From: Niastella vici
Lineage (GTDB): Bacteria > Bacteroidota > Bacteroidia > Chitinophagales > Chitinophagaceae
Length of the DNA stretch: 64,000 bases
Direction: 5' to 3'
NCBI RefSeq assembly: GCF_002077945.1
Contig: NZ_LVYD01000058.1
Span: forward strand, 1-64,000
Below the pieces are notes generated by a model. It worked only from the letters and a program-made list of their open reading frames with translations. It was not told where the DNA came from and ran no database searches. A program made the translations under genes and the position numbers. Position 1 is the stretch's first letter. Each line of letters begins with the position of its first letter. Shown in pieces: positions 8,139-16,542 of the stretch.

Positions 8139-10961
8139 GTGAGCAAAAAGTTCTTGTATACCCTGTTAGCCCTGGTTGTTACGGTTGCATCATTTGCACA
8201 AACTTCTCAAACCGGAAAAATTTCAGGTAAAGTTGTTGATGCCGAAAATGGTACGCCATTGGTTGGTGCATCAGTTGTATTGGCAGGCGATACTAAAAAA
8301 GGTATATTCACCGATGTGGAAGGCCGTTTCTTTGTAACGGTTCAAAAGAATAAAAAATATACACTTATTATTAGTAGTGTAGGATATGGCGATAAAGAAA
8401 TAAGTGATATAGAAGTAACAGGTGCCGAAAATGCTACGGTAAGCGTATCACTGGAAAGAAAGGGAAAGCAATTACAGGGTGTTGAAGTAAAAGCCAGCAT
8501 TCGTAAAGAGAACCTTTCTTCTTTATATCTCACACAAAAGAACAGCTCCTCTATCTCTGATGGTATTTCTGCAGAGGTAATTAAAAAATCGCCCGACCGC
8601 AACACCGGTGAAGTATTAAAACGCGTTAGCGGTGCTTCAGTACAGGATAATAAATTTGTAGTGATCCGTGGTTTGAACGAGCGCTACAATGTATCTATGC
8701 TTAATAACTCTGTGCTGCCCAGTACAGAGGCCGATAAAAAAGCGTTTTCTTTCGATATCATCCCTTCTTCAGTAGTTGATAACCTGGTAGTATATAAATC
8801 GCCTACACCCGATTTACCTGGTGATTTTTCAGGTGGCGCCGTTAAGGTAATTACGAAAGATTATCCTTCGCGCAAAATAAGCGAGCTGTCGGTGAATATC
8901 AGTTATAACTCGTTGACCACAGGCAAGAATTTTTACAAGAGTTATCCCGATGGCAAATACGATCAGGCAGGCTTTTTTGATAATTCACGATTAATTCCTG
9001 GTCCCTATCACAGGCACAGATATGATTTTATCAGCTATGATCAGCAATTTAAACAGGAAGTTACCAAAATGTTCCCCAATACATATGGTTACGAAGCAGC
9101 TTATAGAAGCATGCCTGCTGTGAGTGTTTCTTATACTGGTGGTAATACGGCCATTTTAAAGAATAATAATAAACTGGGTTACATTTATTCTATCGGCTAT
9201 GGAAATGGCCGTGCGACCTCTGCAAAAGACAGGAACGAATATGATGGGCTTAAACAGCATCAGTATGATTATTTTACTGATAACTATGATGAAAAAAATA
9301 ATCTTACAGCTCTTCTGAATCTTACTTATTCGTACGGTAAAAGCAAAATATCCTGGAAGAACCTGTTTAATAACACTTTTGTAAAAAATACCGGATTAAG
9401 GTATGGCCCCAACTGGCAAATTGATCCCAGTGCCGACCCATTTTATATTAAAAGTGCCAATAGTGAAGCCGCTGGTGCTGGTCTGGTGAACTCGGTAGTA
9501 GAAGGTGTGCATAAAATTGGTAAAGACTGGTCTGTCGATTGGAATGGTTCTTTTAGCTATACTTATAAAAATCAACCCGATCAACGCATTCTGACCTTCC
9601 GTTCAAATCAGGGCGATCAGTCGAATTACTGGTTAAAATTGAGTAATGAGAATTCACCCGAGATCAGGAATGCCGGCCGCGTGTATTCATTCCTGGAAGA
9701 ATATATTTATGGCGCATCAGCCAATGCCACCAAACAGTTTAACTGGTTAGGCCAGGTTCAGAAATTCAAGTTTGGTACCATGAATTACTACCGCAATAGA
9801 ACGGTTGAAGTTGATGCAGTAGGATATGCCTCCTTGCATAAGGACGGCCTTGTTGCTAATGGTGTCGTAATTCCTGAAACCAAATCAACAACCTTTAATA
9901 CGCTTTTTACTCCTGAGAATATTGATGCCTACGAGCTTGTTCTTGCTAATATTGGCACTAACTCAACCGATTATAAAGGTAATGCCACGTTGAATGCCGG
10001 TTATGTGATGCTGGATAATAAATTCAACGATCAAATTAAATTAACCTGGGGTGCCCGTATTGAAAAATACCGCCAGGAGATAACTGCCAGAAATAAACCA
10101 AACAAGGTTTATGATAATACAGATGTACTGCCTTCATTTTTATTGACCTATTCGCTGAATAACAAATCGAACCTGAGATTAGCCGGATCAAAAGCTGTGA
10201 ACAGACCTGAGTTCAGGGAATTGGCCGACTACGCTACTTATGACTATGAAAATAACGTAACTGTCAGAGGGTATAATGGCCTTGTCAGAAGTGTGAATAC
10301 CAATGCCGATCTGCGTTATGAGTGGTTCCCCGCAGCCGGAGAAATTTTATCGGCCAGTGTATTCTATAAATATTTTAAAAATCCCATTGAGCAAATTAAC
10401 CAGAGCAATGATGTGTTCTCCTATGCCAATGCCGATCATGCTACCACTTATGGTATTGAAATGGAATTGCGTAAAAAGCTTGATTTTATTGGCGGCGGGA
10501 TCTTTGAACACCTTACATTTTATACCAATGCGGCCTATATAAAGGGATCGGTTCAGATTGATACGGTGAAGTTCAAAAGCCCCATGCAGGGCCAATCACC
10601 TTATTTGATCAATGGTGGAATGAATTACACATCGGCCGACGATGGTTTTTCTGTGAACGTATTATATAATAGGATCGGGCCGCGTTTACGCACTCGTGCA
10701 CCGCTTTCGAGCCCTGCCCTTGATATATATGAAAAGCCAAGAGACGTAATTGACTTCCAGGTAAGTAAAAAGTTAATGAAGAACAAGCTTGAAGCCAAGA
10801 TCACTGTTAGCGATATATTGGCCCAGCCTGTTCGCTGGTATTACAAGTATGATAAAGGTGCTTCTAACAAGAATTATAACCCTTCTGACGATAAAATTAT
10901 TAATAGTACCAAGTACGGTACAACAGCAATGTTGTCGCTGCGATACAGCTTCGGTAAATAA
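8139..10961 (+). CDS. TonB-dependent receptor with carboxypeptidase-regulatory-like domain
   Basis: This 940-residue outer-membrane receptor has a signal peptide ending SFAQ (about residue 21), a carboxypeptidase-regulatory-like beta-sandwich (about 27-110, GKISGKVVDAENGTPLVGAS), a plug domain (about 130-240, VIRGLNERYNVSMLNNSVLP) and a 22-strand barrel ending LRYSFGK. It takes up a ligand in a TonB-ExbBD-powered step. Overlapping an in-frame TTG at 8115 is the -7 element, so the GTG at 8139, which gives MSKKFLYTLLALV, is the chosen start. The ligand is unknown. PHO-like arrays in front and a co-located lipoprotein suggest a role in organic phosphate or phosphate uptake. Confidence 0.93.
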   Translation: MSKKFLYTLLALVVTVASFAQTSQTGKISGKVVDAENGTPLVGASVVLAGDTKKGIFTDVEGRFFVTVQKNKKYTLIISSVGYGDKEISDIEVTGAENATVSVSLERKGKQLQGVEVKASIRKENLSSLYLTQKNSSSISDGISAEVIKKSPDRNTGEVLKRVSGASVQDNKFVVIRGLNERYNVSMLNNSVLPSTEADKKAFSFDIIPSSVVDNLVVYKSPTPDLPGDFSGGAVKVITKDYPSRKISELSVNISYNSLTTGKNFYKSYPDGKYDQAGFFDNSRLIPGPYHRHRYDFISYDQQFKQEVTKMFPNTYGYEAAYRSMPAVSVSYTGGNTAILKNNNKLGYIYSIGYGNGRATSAKDRNEYDGLKQHQYDYFTDNYDEKNNLTALLNLTYSYGKSKISWKNLFNNTFVKNTGLRYGPNWQIDPSADPFYIKSANSEAAGAGLVNSVVEGVHKIGKDWSVDWNGSFSYTYKNQPDQRILTFRSNQGDQSNYWLKLSNENSPEIRNAGRVYSFLEEYIYGASANATKQFNWLGQVQKFKFGTMNYYRNRTVEVDAVGYASLHKDGLVANGVVIPETKSTTFNTLFTPENIDAYELVLANIGTNSTDYKGNATLNAGYVMLDNKFNDQIKLTWGARIEKYRQEITARNKPNKVYDNTDVLPSFLLTYSLNNKSNLRLAGSKAVNRPEFRELADYATYDYENNVTVRGYNGLVRSVNTNADLRYEWFPAAGEILSASVFYKYFKNPIEQINQSNDVFSYANADHATTYGIEMELRKKLDFIGGGIFEHLTFYTNAAYIKGSVQIDTVKFKSPMQGQSPYLINGGMNYTSADDGFSVNVLYNRIGPRLRTRAPLSSPALDIYEKPRDVIDFQVSKKLMKNKLEAKITVSDILAQPVRWYYKYDKGASNKNYNPSDDKIINSTKYGTTAMLSLRYSFGK

Positions 10962-11013
10962 CATTTTGGTAAAACCTGGTTAACTATTCGGTAACAAAGC
11001 ACGAATACTTTCG
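10958..11013 (+). promoter_or_regulatory. PHO-box-like array and -7 element for the lipoprotein gene
   Basis: Units at 10958, 10969, 10980 and 10991 are ATAACATTTTG, GTAAAACCTGG, TTAACTATTCG and GTAACAAAGCA, exactly 11 bases apart; the first overlaps the stop codon of the TonB receptor. The -7-like TACTTTCG starts at 11006, again 15 bases after the last unit start. This gives the lipoprotein its own promoter with a leader of about 118 bases. Confidence 0.82.
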
Positions 11014-11135
11014 CCGAAAGTTTAATGAAATTCTGAATGAAACCGTAGACATACTGATCCCTTTTTAAATGCGAAAAAAGATCAGTGTGGGTGGTTCCAG
11101 ACGGCCCATGTAAAAAACTTAAAAAAAGTCTTCTA

Positions 11136-12530
11136 ATGAAAAAAATTTCAACAATCTATTTGTTGGGGCTTGTTATGCTCGGCGCCTGCAGCAAGAGCGA
11201 TGACAAGAATGATCCAAACGGTGGCACTGGTGGAAACAACAGCGGTACTGAGATCCGCGGTACTATTACATCAGACCTGCACTGGACAAAAGACAAAACA
11301 TACCGTTTGCGTGGGTATGTGTATGTACAAACTGGTGTTACACTAACTATTGATCCCGGTACTAAAATAGTTTCAAATAAAGACTCTGCCGGTGTTCTGG
11401 TTATTTATCGTGGTGCCAAGATCATGGCTCAGGGAACAGCTGCTGAACCGATCGTATTCACTTCAAACGAAACATCTCCTGCCCCTGGCGATCTGGGTGG
11501 TGTTGTTTTAGTAGGTCAGGCTACAGGTAATGGTAACCACTCTGTAATTGAAGGTGGTGTTGATGCTGCTTTCAGCGCATTCGGCGGTACCAATGATGCT
11601 GATAATTCAGGCATTATGAAATATGTACGCATTGAATATGCCGGTAAAGCGGTTAACCCCGGTGATGAAGTGAACGGTTTATCATTGTACGGCGTAGGTA
11701 GCGGTACTACGCTTGATTATATTCAAGTAGTGCGTGGTTTGGATGATGCCTTCGAATTCTTCGGTGGTACTGTAAATGCCAAACACCTGATCGCTTACAA
11801 CAGCGCTGATGATGATTTTGATATGGACGACGGATACCGTGGTAAAATTCAATTTGCGATCTCTATTAAAGATCCCAAATTCACCGATGCCAAAGGAACA
11901 ACCGGCGACGTTTCAAATAACTTCGAGGTTGATAACGTAAACCCCAGCAATGGTTTCCTGTTGACAAGAACGCCTATCACTTCCCCTGTTCTGTCAAACT
12001 TCACAGCTATAGGCCCCAACAACGCCAGCGGCGTTTCTAGCGACTACGGCTGGGGCATGCGTTGGAGAAGAGGTACCAAATTCATTTTGGCTAACTCTAT
12101 TGTGATCGGCAGCCAGAAAGGTGGTTTCCGTTTACAGGAAGATTCAACCATCGCTTATTTTGCAAGAGGCATCAGCGGTTTCTATAACAGCTTCCTGCAG
12201 GCTTATCAAAATACAGTTGATGTTGAAACTGGTAAAACTATTCCTGGTGTAACATATGATGCTTCAACTATCACTGCTCAGTTAACAGGATCTAATAAGA
12301 CAACTATCTTTACTGCTGGTACTACCGGTAATACTGATATGAAACTGACAGATCCTTTCAACAATACAGCGCCCAATGTTAAACCTGCTACCGGCTCTCC
12401 CGCTTTATCAGGTGCATTGTTCGACTTCAGTACTTCTTTGGGCGACGCATGGTTCGACAAAGTAGCTTACAGAGGTGCTATGGACGGTACTACTGACTGG
12501 ACCGCCAGCTGGACTGTTTGGAATAAATAA
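11136..12530 (+). CDS. Secreted lipoprotein with beta-helix-like repeats, partner of the TonB receptor
   Basis: This 464-residue protein has a lipoprotein signal peptide with lipobox LGAC (Cys18), followed by a Gly/Asn-rich linker. The body has repeated short strands (GYVYVQTGVTLTIDPGTKIV, GALIFR-like RGAKIMAQGTAAEPIVFT, SGIMKYVRIEYAG) typical of right-handed parallel beta-helix proteins. The ATG at 11136 is chosen because only it gives the lipobox at the right distance. It sits 174 bases after the TonB receptor, in the place a SusD-like surface lipoprotein usually holds, but it has no SusD features. Its own PHO-like promoter and terminator point to phosphate-related expression. The precise function is unknown. 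Confidence 0.85.
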   Translation: MKKISTIYLLGLVMLGACSKSDDKNDPNGGTGGNNSGTEIRGTITSDLHWTKDKTYRLRGYVYVQTGVTLTIDPGTKIVSNKDSAGVLVIYRGAKIMAQGTAAEPIVFTSNETSPAPGDLGGVVLVGQATGNGNHSVIEGGVDAAFSAFGGTNDADNSGIMKYVRIEYAGKAVNPGDEVNGLSLYGVGSGTTLDYIQVVRGLDDAFEFFGGTVNAKHLIAYNSADDDFDMDDGYRGKIQFAISIKDPKFTDAKGTTGDVSNNFEVDNVNPSNGFLLTRTPITSPVLSNFTAIGPNNASGVSSDYGWGMRWRRGTKFILANSIVIGSQKGGFRLQEDSTIAYFARGISGFYNSFLQAYQNTVDVETGKTIPGVTYDASTITAQLTGSNKTTIFTAGTTGNTDMKLTDPFNNTAPNVKPATGSPALSGALFDFSTSLGDAWFDKVAYRGAMDGTTDWTASWTVWNK

Positions 12531-12557
12531 TCCATCTATAGATCATAGTCTCAGAGG

Positions 12558-12592
12558 AACTGTCCTGATCATTCAGGGCAGTTTTTCTTTTT
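12558..12592 (+). terminator. Intrinsic terminator after the lipoprotein gene
   Basis: AACTGTCCTGA (12558-12568) pairs with TCAGGGCAGTT (12573-12583) around a 4-base loop, with one G-U pair, and is followed by TTTTTCTTTTT. It lies 27 bases past the stop codon. Confidence 0.9.
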
Positions 12593-12611
12593 AGCACCTG
12601 CCTGCCATTCA

Positions 12612-12667
12612 TTAACCTTTACTTAATTGCGCCGTAACCATATACTCATATCCGGCTTTTATCTTGC
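12612..12667 (+). promoter_or_regulatory. PHO-box-like orphan promoter A
   Basis: Units at 12612, 12623, 12634 and 12645 are TTAACCTTTAC, TTAATTGCGCC, GTAACCATATA and CTCATATCCGG (the last degenerate), exactly 11 bases apart. The -7-like TATCTTGC starts at 12660, 15 bases after the last unit start. It lies after the lipoprotein terminator and points at a region with no protein gene on this strand. Confidence 0.75.
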
Positions 12668-12671
12668 ACCC

Positions 12672-12758
12672 GATTCCGTCACAAACAATCCGTCCTTACC
12701 CTTTAATCAAAATGTCCTTGTTAAAAGGCCGTTTGGTGCCAGCCAGGCGGCTTTTTCA
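12672..12758 (+). ncRNA. Candidate Pho-controlled small RNA A
   Basis: Between the orphan PHO-like promoter (-7 at 12660-12667) and a strong intrinsic terminator (12723-12756) is a transcript of about 85 bases with no protein gene. Its 5' end shares TTGCA, GATTCC and CCGTCC/CCGTTC blocks in the same order with candidate B (14152-14237), and both end in a GCCGTT...CGGCTTTT hairpin, so the two look like diverged copies. An ATG at 12712 opens a 16-codon frame (MSLLKGRLVPARRLFH) that runs into the terminator stem, so a microprotein cannot be excluded. It ends 20 bases before the stop of the convergent transglutaminase-like gene. Confidence 0.6.
12723..12756 (+). terminator. Terminator of candidate small RNA A
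   Basis: A 14-bp stem pairs 12723-12736 with 12743-12756 (three G-U pairs) around a 6-base loop, ending in five Ts within the stem. The A-rich left arm means it could also act weakly on the convergent gene. Confidence 0.8.
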
Positions 12759-12777
12759 TTGATGACAGTAGTGCTAA

Positions 12778-13977
12778 TTATTTTTTGGAAGGGGTATACA
12801 CATAAGCGACCTCATAAGGTGCTTTCTTTAATTCGGGAAGCAGCTGGCCCACCATCAGGTCTTCTTTTTGGGGAGTAGGTTCGCAGATGGTGTATTTATT
12901 GCCATTGTATACAATAGGCTTGCCCACGGGCTTATTAAACTGTACTGCTATGGTTACATGTTTGGGGTAGGTGAGTACGATCATTGGCAAATTATAGATC
13001 TCTTTTACCAGGCAGTAGAAAAGGGCCACCCTGTCCTCACAATCGCTTTGATCATATAGCAGGGTTTGTTCGGGCGACAGGCGTTTTTCGCTTCCGAATA
13101 CTTCTGTATCGGGTTCAAACATAAAGGCGTAACGAGTGAACCGCATCAGGTAATCGACCCCATTTTTTACACTCATGCCTTTTACGCTTTTTCTCAATAA
13201 TGGGATCAGCGAATAGTAGGTTTCGTGGCTGAGCGGAATATTGAGATACAATGCATAATCAACTACCGGGTAATTGATAAAAAGCGACTGTACCTGGTTA
13301 TTCAGTTTTACTTTATAATGAAATTCATTTTCATTGTAATTGAAAACAAGGTCTTTCACTTTATAATCGGCCGTCTTGAAGTCGGGCAGGTGTGTGATCT
13401 TATAGGTAAAAGACTGCTGCGCATCAGGAACAGCGAGGCTGACTATGGTGAACACGTTTTTTTGAAAGTCGATATTGTTGCCATAATCGTGGTAATTCAA
13501 ACATACATACTGGCTGCCCTTTACAACCCGGGTAGGGATATTATAGATATTCTCTTCACACTTTATATAAAAGAGGATATAGTTGCCCGCAGTGGTAAGC
13601 AGGGCATCGTACCCCGACCGGGTCAGGAAATACCATTTGTACATAGTATACCGGTGATAATCTTCCCCCTTAGGGCTTATTTGCTGGACTGCTTTTCTGA
13701 TAAGCTGGTAATACAGCCAGTCGTCGGGTTTAAACTTTTCTTTATAGGCCAGCAGGGCCTTTATAATGGGATCGTAATCGGTTGGGTTAAGGCTTTGGTA
13801 GAAGGCTGTAATGGAAGCTTCGTTCGACAGCAGGGGCGATTTTGGAATGAGCGCCTGGTCAAAATCGAAGGTGATGGGCTCGCCGCAGAAATCAAATTGA
13901 ATGGTATTGGCTGCAACAGTCAATGGGCGGATAGCAAAACACCCCAGGATCAGCAATATGGTGAAAAGCCTTCTCAC
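12778..13977 (-). CDS. Secreted transglutaminase-like superfamily protein
   Basis: This 399-residue protein has a signal peptide (hydrophobic residues 4-22) and a C-terminal region like bacterial transglutaminase/cysteine-peptidase folds: QSDCEDRVALFYCLV with the candidate nucleophile Cys313, PKHVTIAV with His340, and YTICEPT with an acidic residue near 366. The N-terminal two thirds is unrecognised. It begins with GTG at 13977; no better start gives a signal peptide. It is convergent with candidate small RNA A and back-to-back with candidate B. Two weak 11-bp units precede it (14027, 14016 on the reverse strand), too weak to call. The substrate is unknown. Confidence 0.8.
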   Translation of the reverse strand: MRRLFTILLILGCFAIRPLTVAANTIQFDFCGEPITFDFDQALIPKSPLLSNEASITAFYQSLNPTDYDPIIKALLAYKEKFKPDDWLYYQLIRKAVQQISPKGEDYHRYTMYKWYFLTRSGYDALLTTAGNYILFYIKCEENIYNIPTRVVKGSQYVCLNYHDYGNNIDFQKNVFTIVSLAVPDAQQSFTYKITHLPDFKTADYKVKDLVFNYNENEFHYKVKLNNQVQSLFINYPVVDYALYLNIPLSHETYYSLIPLLRKSVKGMSVKNGVDYLMRFTRYAFMFEPDTEVFGSEKRLSPEQTLLYDQSDCEDRVALFYCLVKEIYNLPMIVLTYPKHVTIAVQFNKPVGKPIVYNGNKYTICEPTPQKEDLMVGQLLPELKKAPYEVAYVYTPSKK

Positions 13978-14092
13978 AATTAAATTCCTGTATTAATATA
14001 CGAAATTTAACGATAAGGTAATATTAAGGATTGCTTTTTTAGGGGTAATTACCCAGGTGCCTGTACGCCACCATGAATAGTTTCAGGTATCA

Positions 14093-14148
14093 TTTACCAT
14101 TTCGTAACACTGTTGTAACAGCCGGCTAATAGTTCGCAACTACCTTGC
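14093..14148 (+). promoter_or_regulatory. PHO-box-like orphan promoter B
   Basis: Units at 14093, 14104, 14115 and 14126 are TTTACCATTTC, GTAACACTGTT, GTAACAGCCGG and CTAATAGTTCG, exactly 11 bases apart. The -7-like TACCTTGC starts at 14141, 15 bases after the last unit start. No protein gene lies downstream on this strand. Confidence 0.8.
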
Positions 14149-14151
14149 AGT

Positions 14152-14237
14152 GATTCCATTTTTCAATACCGTTCATGTTATTTAACAGATGCTGTTATTT
14201 AAAAAAGCCGTTCTGACCTCAGCGGAACGGCTTTTAC
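14152..14237 (+). ncRNA. Candidate Pho-controlled small RNA B
   Basis: This transcript of about 85 bases runs from the orphan promoter (-7 at 14141-14148) to a strong terminator hairpin (14203-14235). An internal small hairpin, AACAG ATG CTGTT, lies at 14184-14196. It resembles candidate A in its 5' blocks and terminator. An ATG at 14189 opens a 22-codon frame (MLLFKKAVLTSAERLLLEK plus three residues) that reads through the terminator stem, so a microprotein is possible. Nothing else on the forward strand between 12.6 and 16.9 kb could use this promoter. Confidence 0.62.
14203..14235 (+). terminator. Terminator of candidate small RNA B
   Basis: AAAAGCCGTTC (14203-14213) pairs perfectly with GAACGGCTTTT (14225-14235). 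The A/T arms make it potentially bidirectional. Confidence 0.85.
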
Positions 14238-14391
14238 TTGAAAAGTATGTTTATTAATGTAATGAATAAATATTTGTAAAGGATTTGACTAAGTTTCTGA
14301 AAAAAATTAAATGCAATCGGTTGTTTTTTTGAAAATTGTAAGAAAAAGGTAAAATTCTATAAAAAATTATGAATTATAGCTTATACGGGAG

Positions 14392-14548
14392 TATCTTTAA
14401 TCATCTTATCCTCGCAGAAGACGCAAACCGGTACGTTTACCGTTACAATTAAGCACAAATTATACTACTAAGATTCTCTATAAAGTGAGAGTTTTATTTC
14501 TCTCATGTGACTGACGCCGTTCGATTTCTATCGTGACGGCTCTTTTTT
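14392..14548 (+). ncRNA. Weak candidate non-coding transcript D
   Basis: The gap 14240-14560 has no coding frame on the forward strand but ends in a forward terminator (14516-14548), preceded by a TGAGAG...CTCTCA hairpin (14486-14505). A near-consensus -7 TATCTTTA lies at 14392-14399 without a -33 element or PHO-type repeats. A transcript of up to 150 bases from there is possible. The terminator may instead catch read-through from candidate B. Confidence 0.25.
14516..14548 (+). terminator. Forward-strand intrinsic terminator with no assigned gene
   Basis: GCCGT (14516-14520) pairs with ACGGC (14536-14540), and CGAT (14522-14525) with ATCG (14530-14533), followed by TCTTTTTT. Confidence 0.75.
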
Positions 14549-14562
14549 ATTTTATAGCATAC

Positions 14563-14599
14563 AAACAAAATGTGCCATGCTTTTTAAAGTCATGGCACA
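14563..14599 (-). terminator. Terminator after the glycosyltransferase gene
   Basis: TGTGCCATG (14571-14579) pairs perfectly with CATGGCACA (14591-14599). On the reverse strand it is followed by TTTTGTTTG, 29 bases beyond the glycosyltransferase stop. Confidence 0.85.
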
Positions 14600-14627
14600 C
14601 CTGGTAAAATGGAAGAACGCGCTTTAC

Positions 14628-15662
14628 CTAATTAAATATAAGATCGGGGTAAGGTATATCAAGTGTTGTTTTAAGATCGGTGCAACGCATCATAAGGATG
14701 TTGATAATAGCTTCTGTAGAATACCGGTATTGCACAGTGGGCGTTACCGGGTCGTTCACCCAATTATTAAACGTATCGGTGAAATCATCATCCAGTTTAT
14801 CGAGGGTTTTAATGCCTATTTTTTTAAGCGCGGCCGCATTACATTGTTGCTCATATTGCCCCTGTATGGGAATGGCGATCATTTTCTTTTTCAGGTACAG
14901 GGCTTCGGCCGGGGTTTCAAAACCAGCGCCGCAAATAATACCGTGGCAATTGATCAGGCTGCGGTTGAAGTCTTTTGAATCAACCGGGCGGAAGTTCATA
15001 TGATCAATTTCGTATGGTTTTACCGCCTGGCGCGAAAATACTTCGAACCGGTGGTCCCTGAACGGCTGCAGTAATTTTATCAATTGTTTATCGCAGTACG
15101 AAGGCAGGTAAACGGTAATATGGCCCTTGTTGCCTGCTTCAGCTTTTAATATTTCTTCTTTAATAACCGGCGAGAAAATGAAATCGTCATAATTCTCAAA
15201 GTGCAGGCCAATGTAATTGGTTGCCTTTGCATAATTGCGCAGTATCCATTCGCCCGCTTTACTGGGCTTCTGGGGCCGGGGTGTTTTATCGCTTAAAAAG
15301 CTGGCCTGGTGTCCGAAATTTACGGAAGGCACTTTTTTGCGGGCGCAGGCCAGGGAAGTGATGCATTCAAAATCGTTGATCACCAGATCGTACTTTTCAA
15401 CCGGCAGGTCGCGCACTTCTTTCATTACCCTGAACGGTGAAATGCTGCGAACGATCTTGCTATAATCAAGGCTGCCGTCGCAGGTATAAAAAAGGCTCAA
15501 TCCCTTGCTGCGGTATTTTATGGGCGCATTTAACGACAGGGTGCTGTTGGCGCCGCTTAAAAAAATATCAACTGTGCCATATTGTTGTAAATAAGGCAGT
15601 AATTCCATAGCCCGGCTTATATGTCCGTTGCCGGTAGCCTGTATTGCATAAAATATCTTCAT
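14628..15662 (-). CDS. GT28/MurG-like glycosyltransferase, candidate glycolipid synthase
   Basis: This 344-residue protein has the two-domain GT-B layout. The N-terminal motif ATGNGHISRAMELLP (residues 10-24) resembles the glycine-rich GxGH acceptor loop of MurG and MGDG synthases. The C-terminal CGAGFETPAEALYLKKKMIA then PIQGQYEQQCNAAAL matches the nucleotide-sugar-binding signature of that group. It is 23 bases downstream of a PlcP/LpxH-like metallophosphoesterase in a two-gene operon with a PHO-like promoter. In Alphaproteobacteria PlcP makes diacylglycerol from phospholipids and a co-encoded glycosyltransferase sugars it under phosphate limitation; the same job is inferred here. Donor sugar and acceptor are not known. 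Confidence 0.85.
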   Translation of the reverse strand: MKIFYAIQATGNGHISRAMELLPYLQQYGTVDIFLSGANSTLSLNAPIKYRSKGLSLFYTCDGSLDYSKIVRSISPFRVMKEVRDLPVEKYDLVINDFECITSLACARKKVPSVNFGHQASFLSDKTPRPQKPSKAGEWILRNYAKATNYIGLHFENYDDFIFSPVIKEEILKAEAGNKGHITVYLPSYCDKQLIKLLQPFRDHRFEVFSRQAVKPYEIDHMNFRPVDSKDFNRSLINCHGIICGAGFETPAEALYLKKKMIAIPIQGQYEQQCNAAALKKIGIKTLDKLDDDFTDTFNNWVNDPVTPTVQYRYSTEAIINILMMRCTDLKTTLDIPYPDLIFN

Positions 15663-15685
15663 ATTGTTTAATGTTGTCCCCGTAC

Positions 15686-16516
15686 TTAAATAGCCAGTGA
15701 ATTAATGTAAAAGCTGATCTCGTCGGTCAGTACATTCACTTTGGCTGGTATATCGATAGCAGTTTGGGGGAAGTCTTTTTCGTTATATTCAAAAATGTTC
15801 CACTCATTTTGCCGGTATTCAAGGGCAGTTAAATGCTCAACCCAGTCGCCGGAATTCAAATAGGTCACTTTACCTTTTTCGTTTTCGATCACTCTTTTTT
15901 GCGGTTGGTGAATATGTCCGCAAATCACATAATCGTATCGCTTTTCGATGGCCAGCTCGGCAGCGATCTGTTCAAACTGGTCGATCTTGGCCATCTTGTT
16001 CACCCCGGCCATTACATTTTTTGAAATAGATAATTTTTCACGGCCAAAGGCTTTCAGCACGAAATTCACAAAACGGTTGAACAGTATCAGGGCGCCATAA
16101 CCGTTGCTGCCCAGCTTGGCCAGCACTTTTGCTCCGCCTTTGGTGGTATTATCAAACACATCGCCATGGAAGATCCAGGTCATTTTATTGTCGATCTCAA
16201 GCACCAGTTTATCGGTAAGGGTAAAATGACTAAGCTGAAAATCGCTGTAACGGCGTAACAGCTCATCATGATTACCGGTGATATAGAAAACCCGCGTGCC
16301 TTTTGTGATCAGGTTCAGTACTTCCTTGATAACAGCCATATGCGAACCGGGGAAGTAACGTTTTGTGAATTGCCACCCGTCAATGATGTCACCGTTTAGG
16401 ATAAGAATATTAGGCAGGATACTTTTCAGGTAAGCAACCAGCTCTTTTGCACGACATCCGTATGTGCCAAGGTGCACATCAGATATAACAACCACATCTA
16501 CTGCTCGTTTTTCCAT
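15686..16516 (-). CDS. PlcP/LpxH-like calcineurin-type metallophosphoesterase
   Basis: This 276-residue protein carries all metallophosphoesterase motifs: SDVHLG (Asp13, His15), NGDIIDGW, ITGNHDELLRR, HGDVFD and CGHIHQPQ. NSGDWVEHLTALEY near the C-terminus and the DGW motif are typical of the PlcP branch of the LpxH-related group, which cleaves phospholipid head groups during phosphate starvation in rhizobia and marine bacteria. The ATG at 16516 is preferred over one at 16543, because the latter overlaps the -7 element. A five-unit PHO-like array faces this gene and the glycosyltransferase follows it. A pure LpxH (lipid A) role is the alternative, but the operon partner and array favour lipid remodelling. 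Confidence 0.86.
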   Translation of the reverse strand: MEKRAVDVVVISDVHLGTYGCRAKELVAYLKSILPNILILNGDIIDGWQFTKRYFPGSHMAVIKEVLNLITKGTRVFYITGNHDELLRRYSDFQLSHFTLTDKLVLEIDNKMTWIFHGDVFDNTTKGGAKVLAKLGSNGYGALILFNRFVNFVLKAFGREKLSISKNVMAGVNKMAKIDQFEQIAAELAIEKRYDYVICGHIHQPQKRVIENEKGKVTYLNSGDWVEHLTALEYRQNEWNIFEYNEKDFPQTAIDIPAKVNVLTDEISFYINSLAI

Positions 16517-16542
16517 TGAGTTTGGGTTTATCAAAATTCCCA

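Noticed and set aside
14006-14027. Two possible PHO-like units facing the transglutaminase-like gene on the reverse strand.
   Set aside because: Only two units, poor match to TAAC, and the -7 offset is 16 instead of 15.
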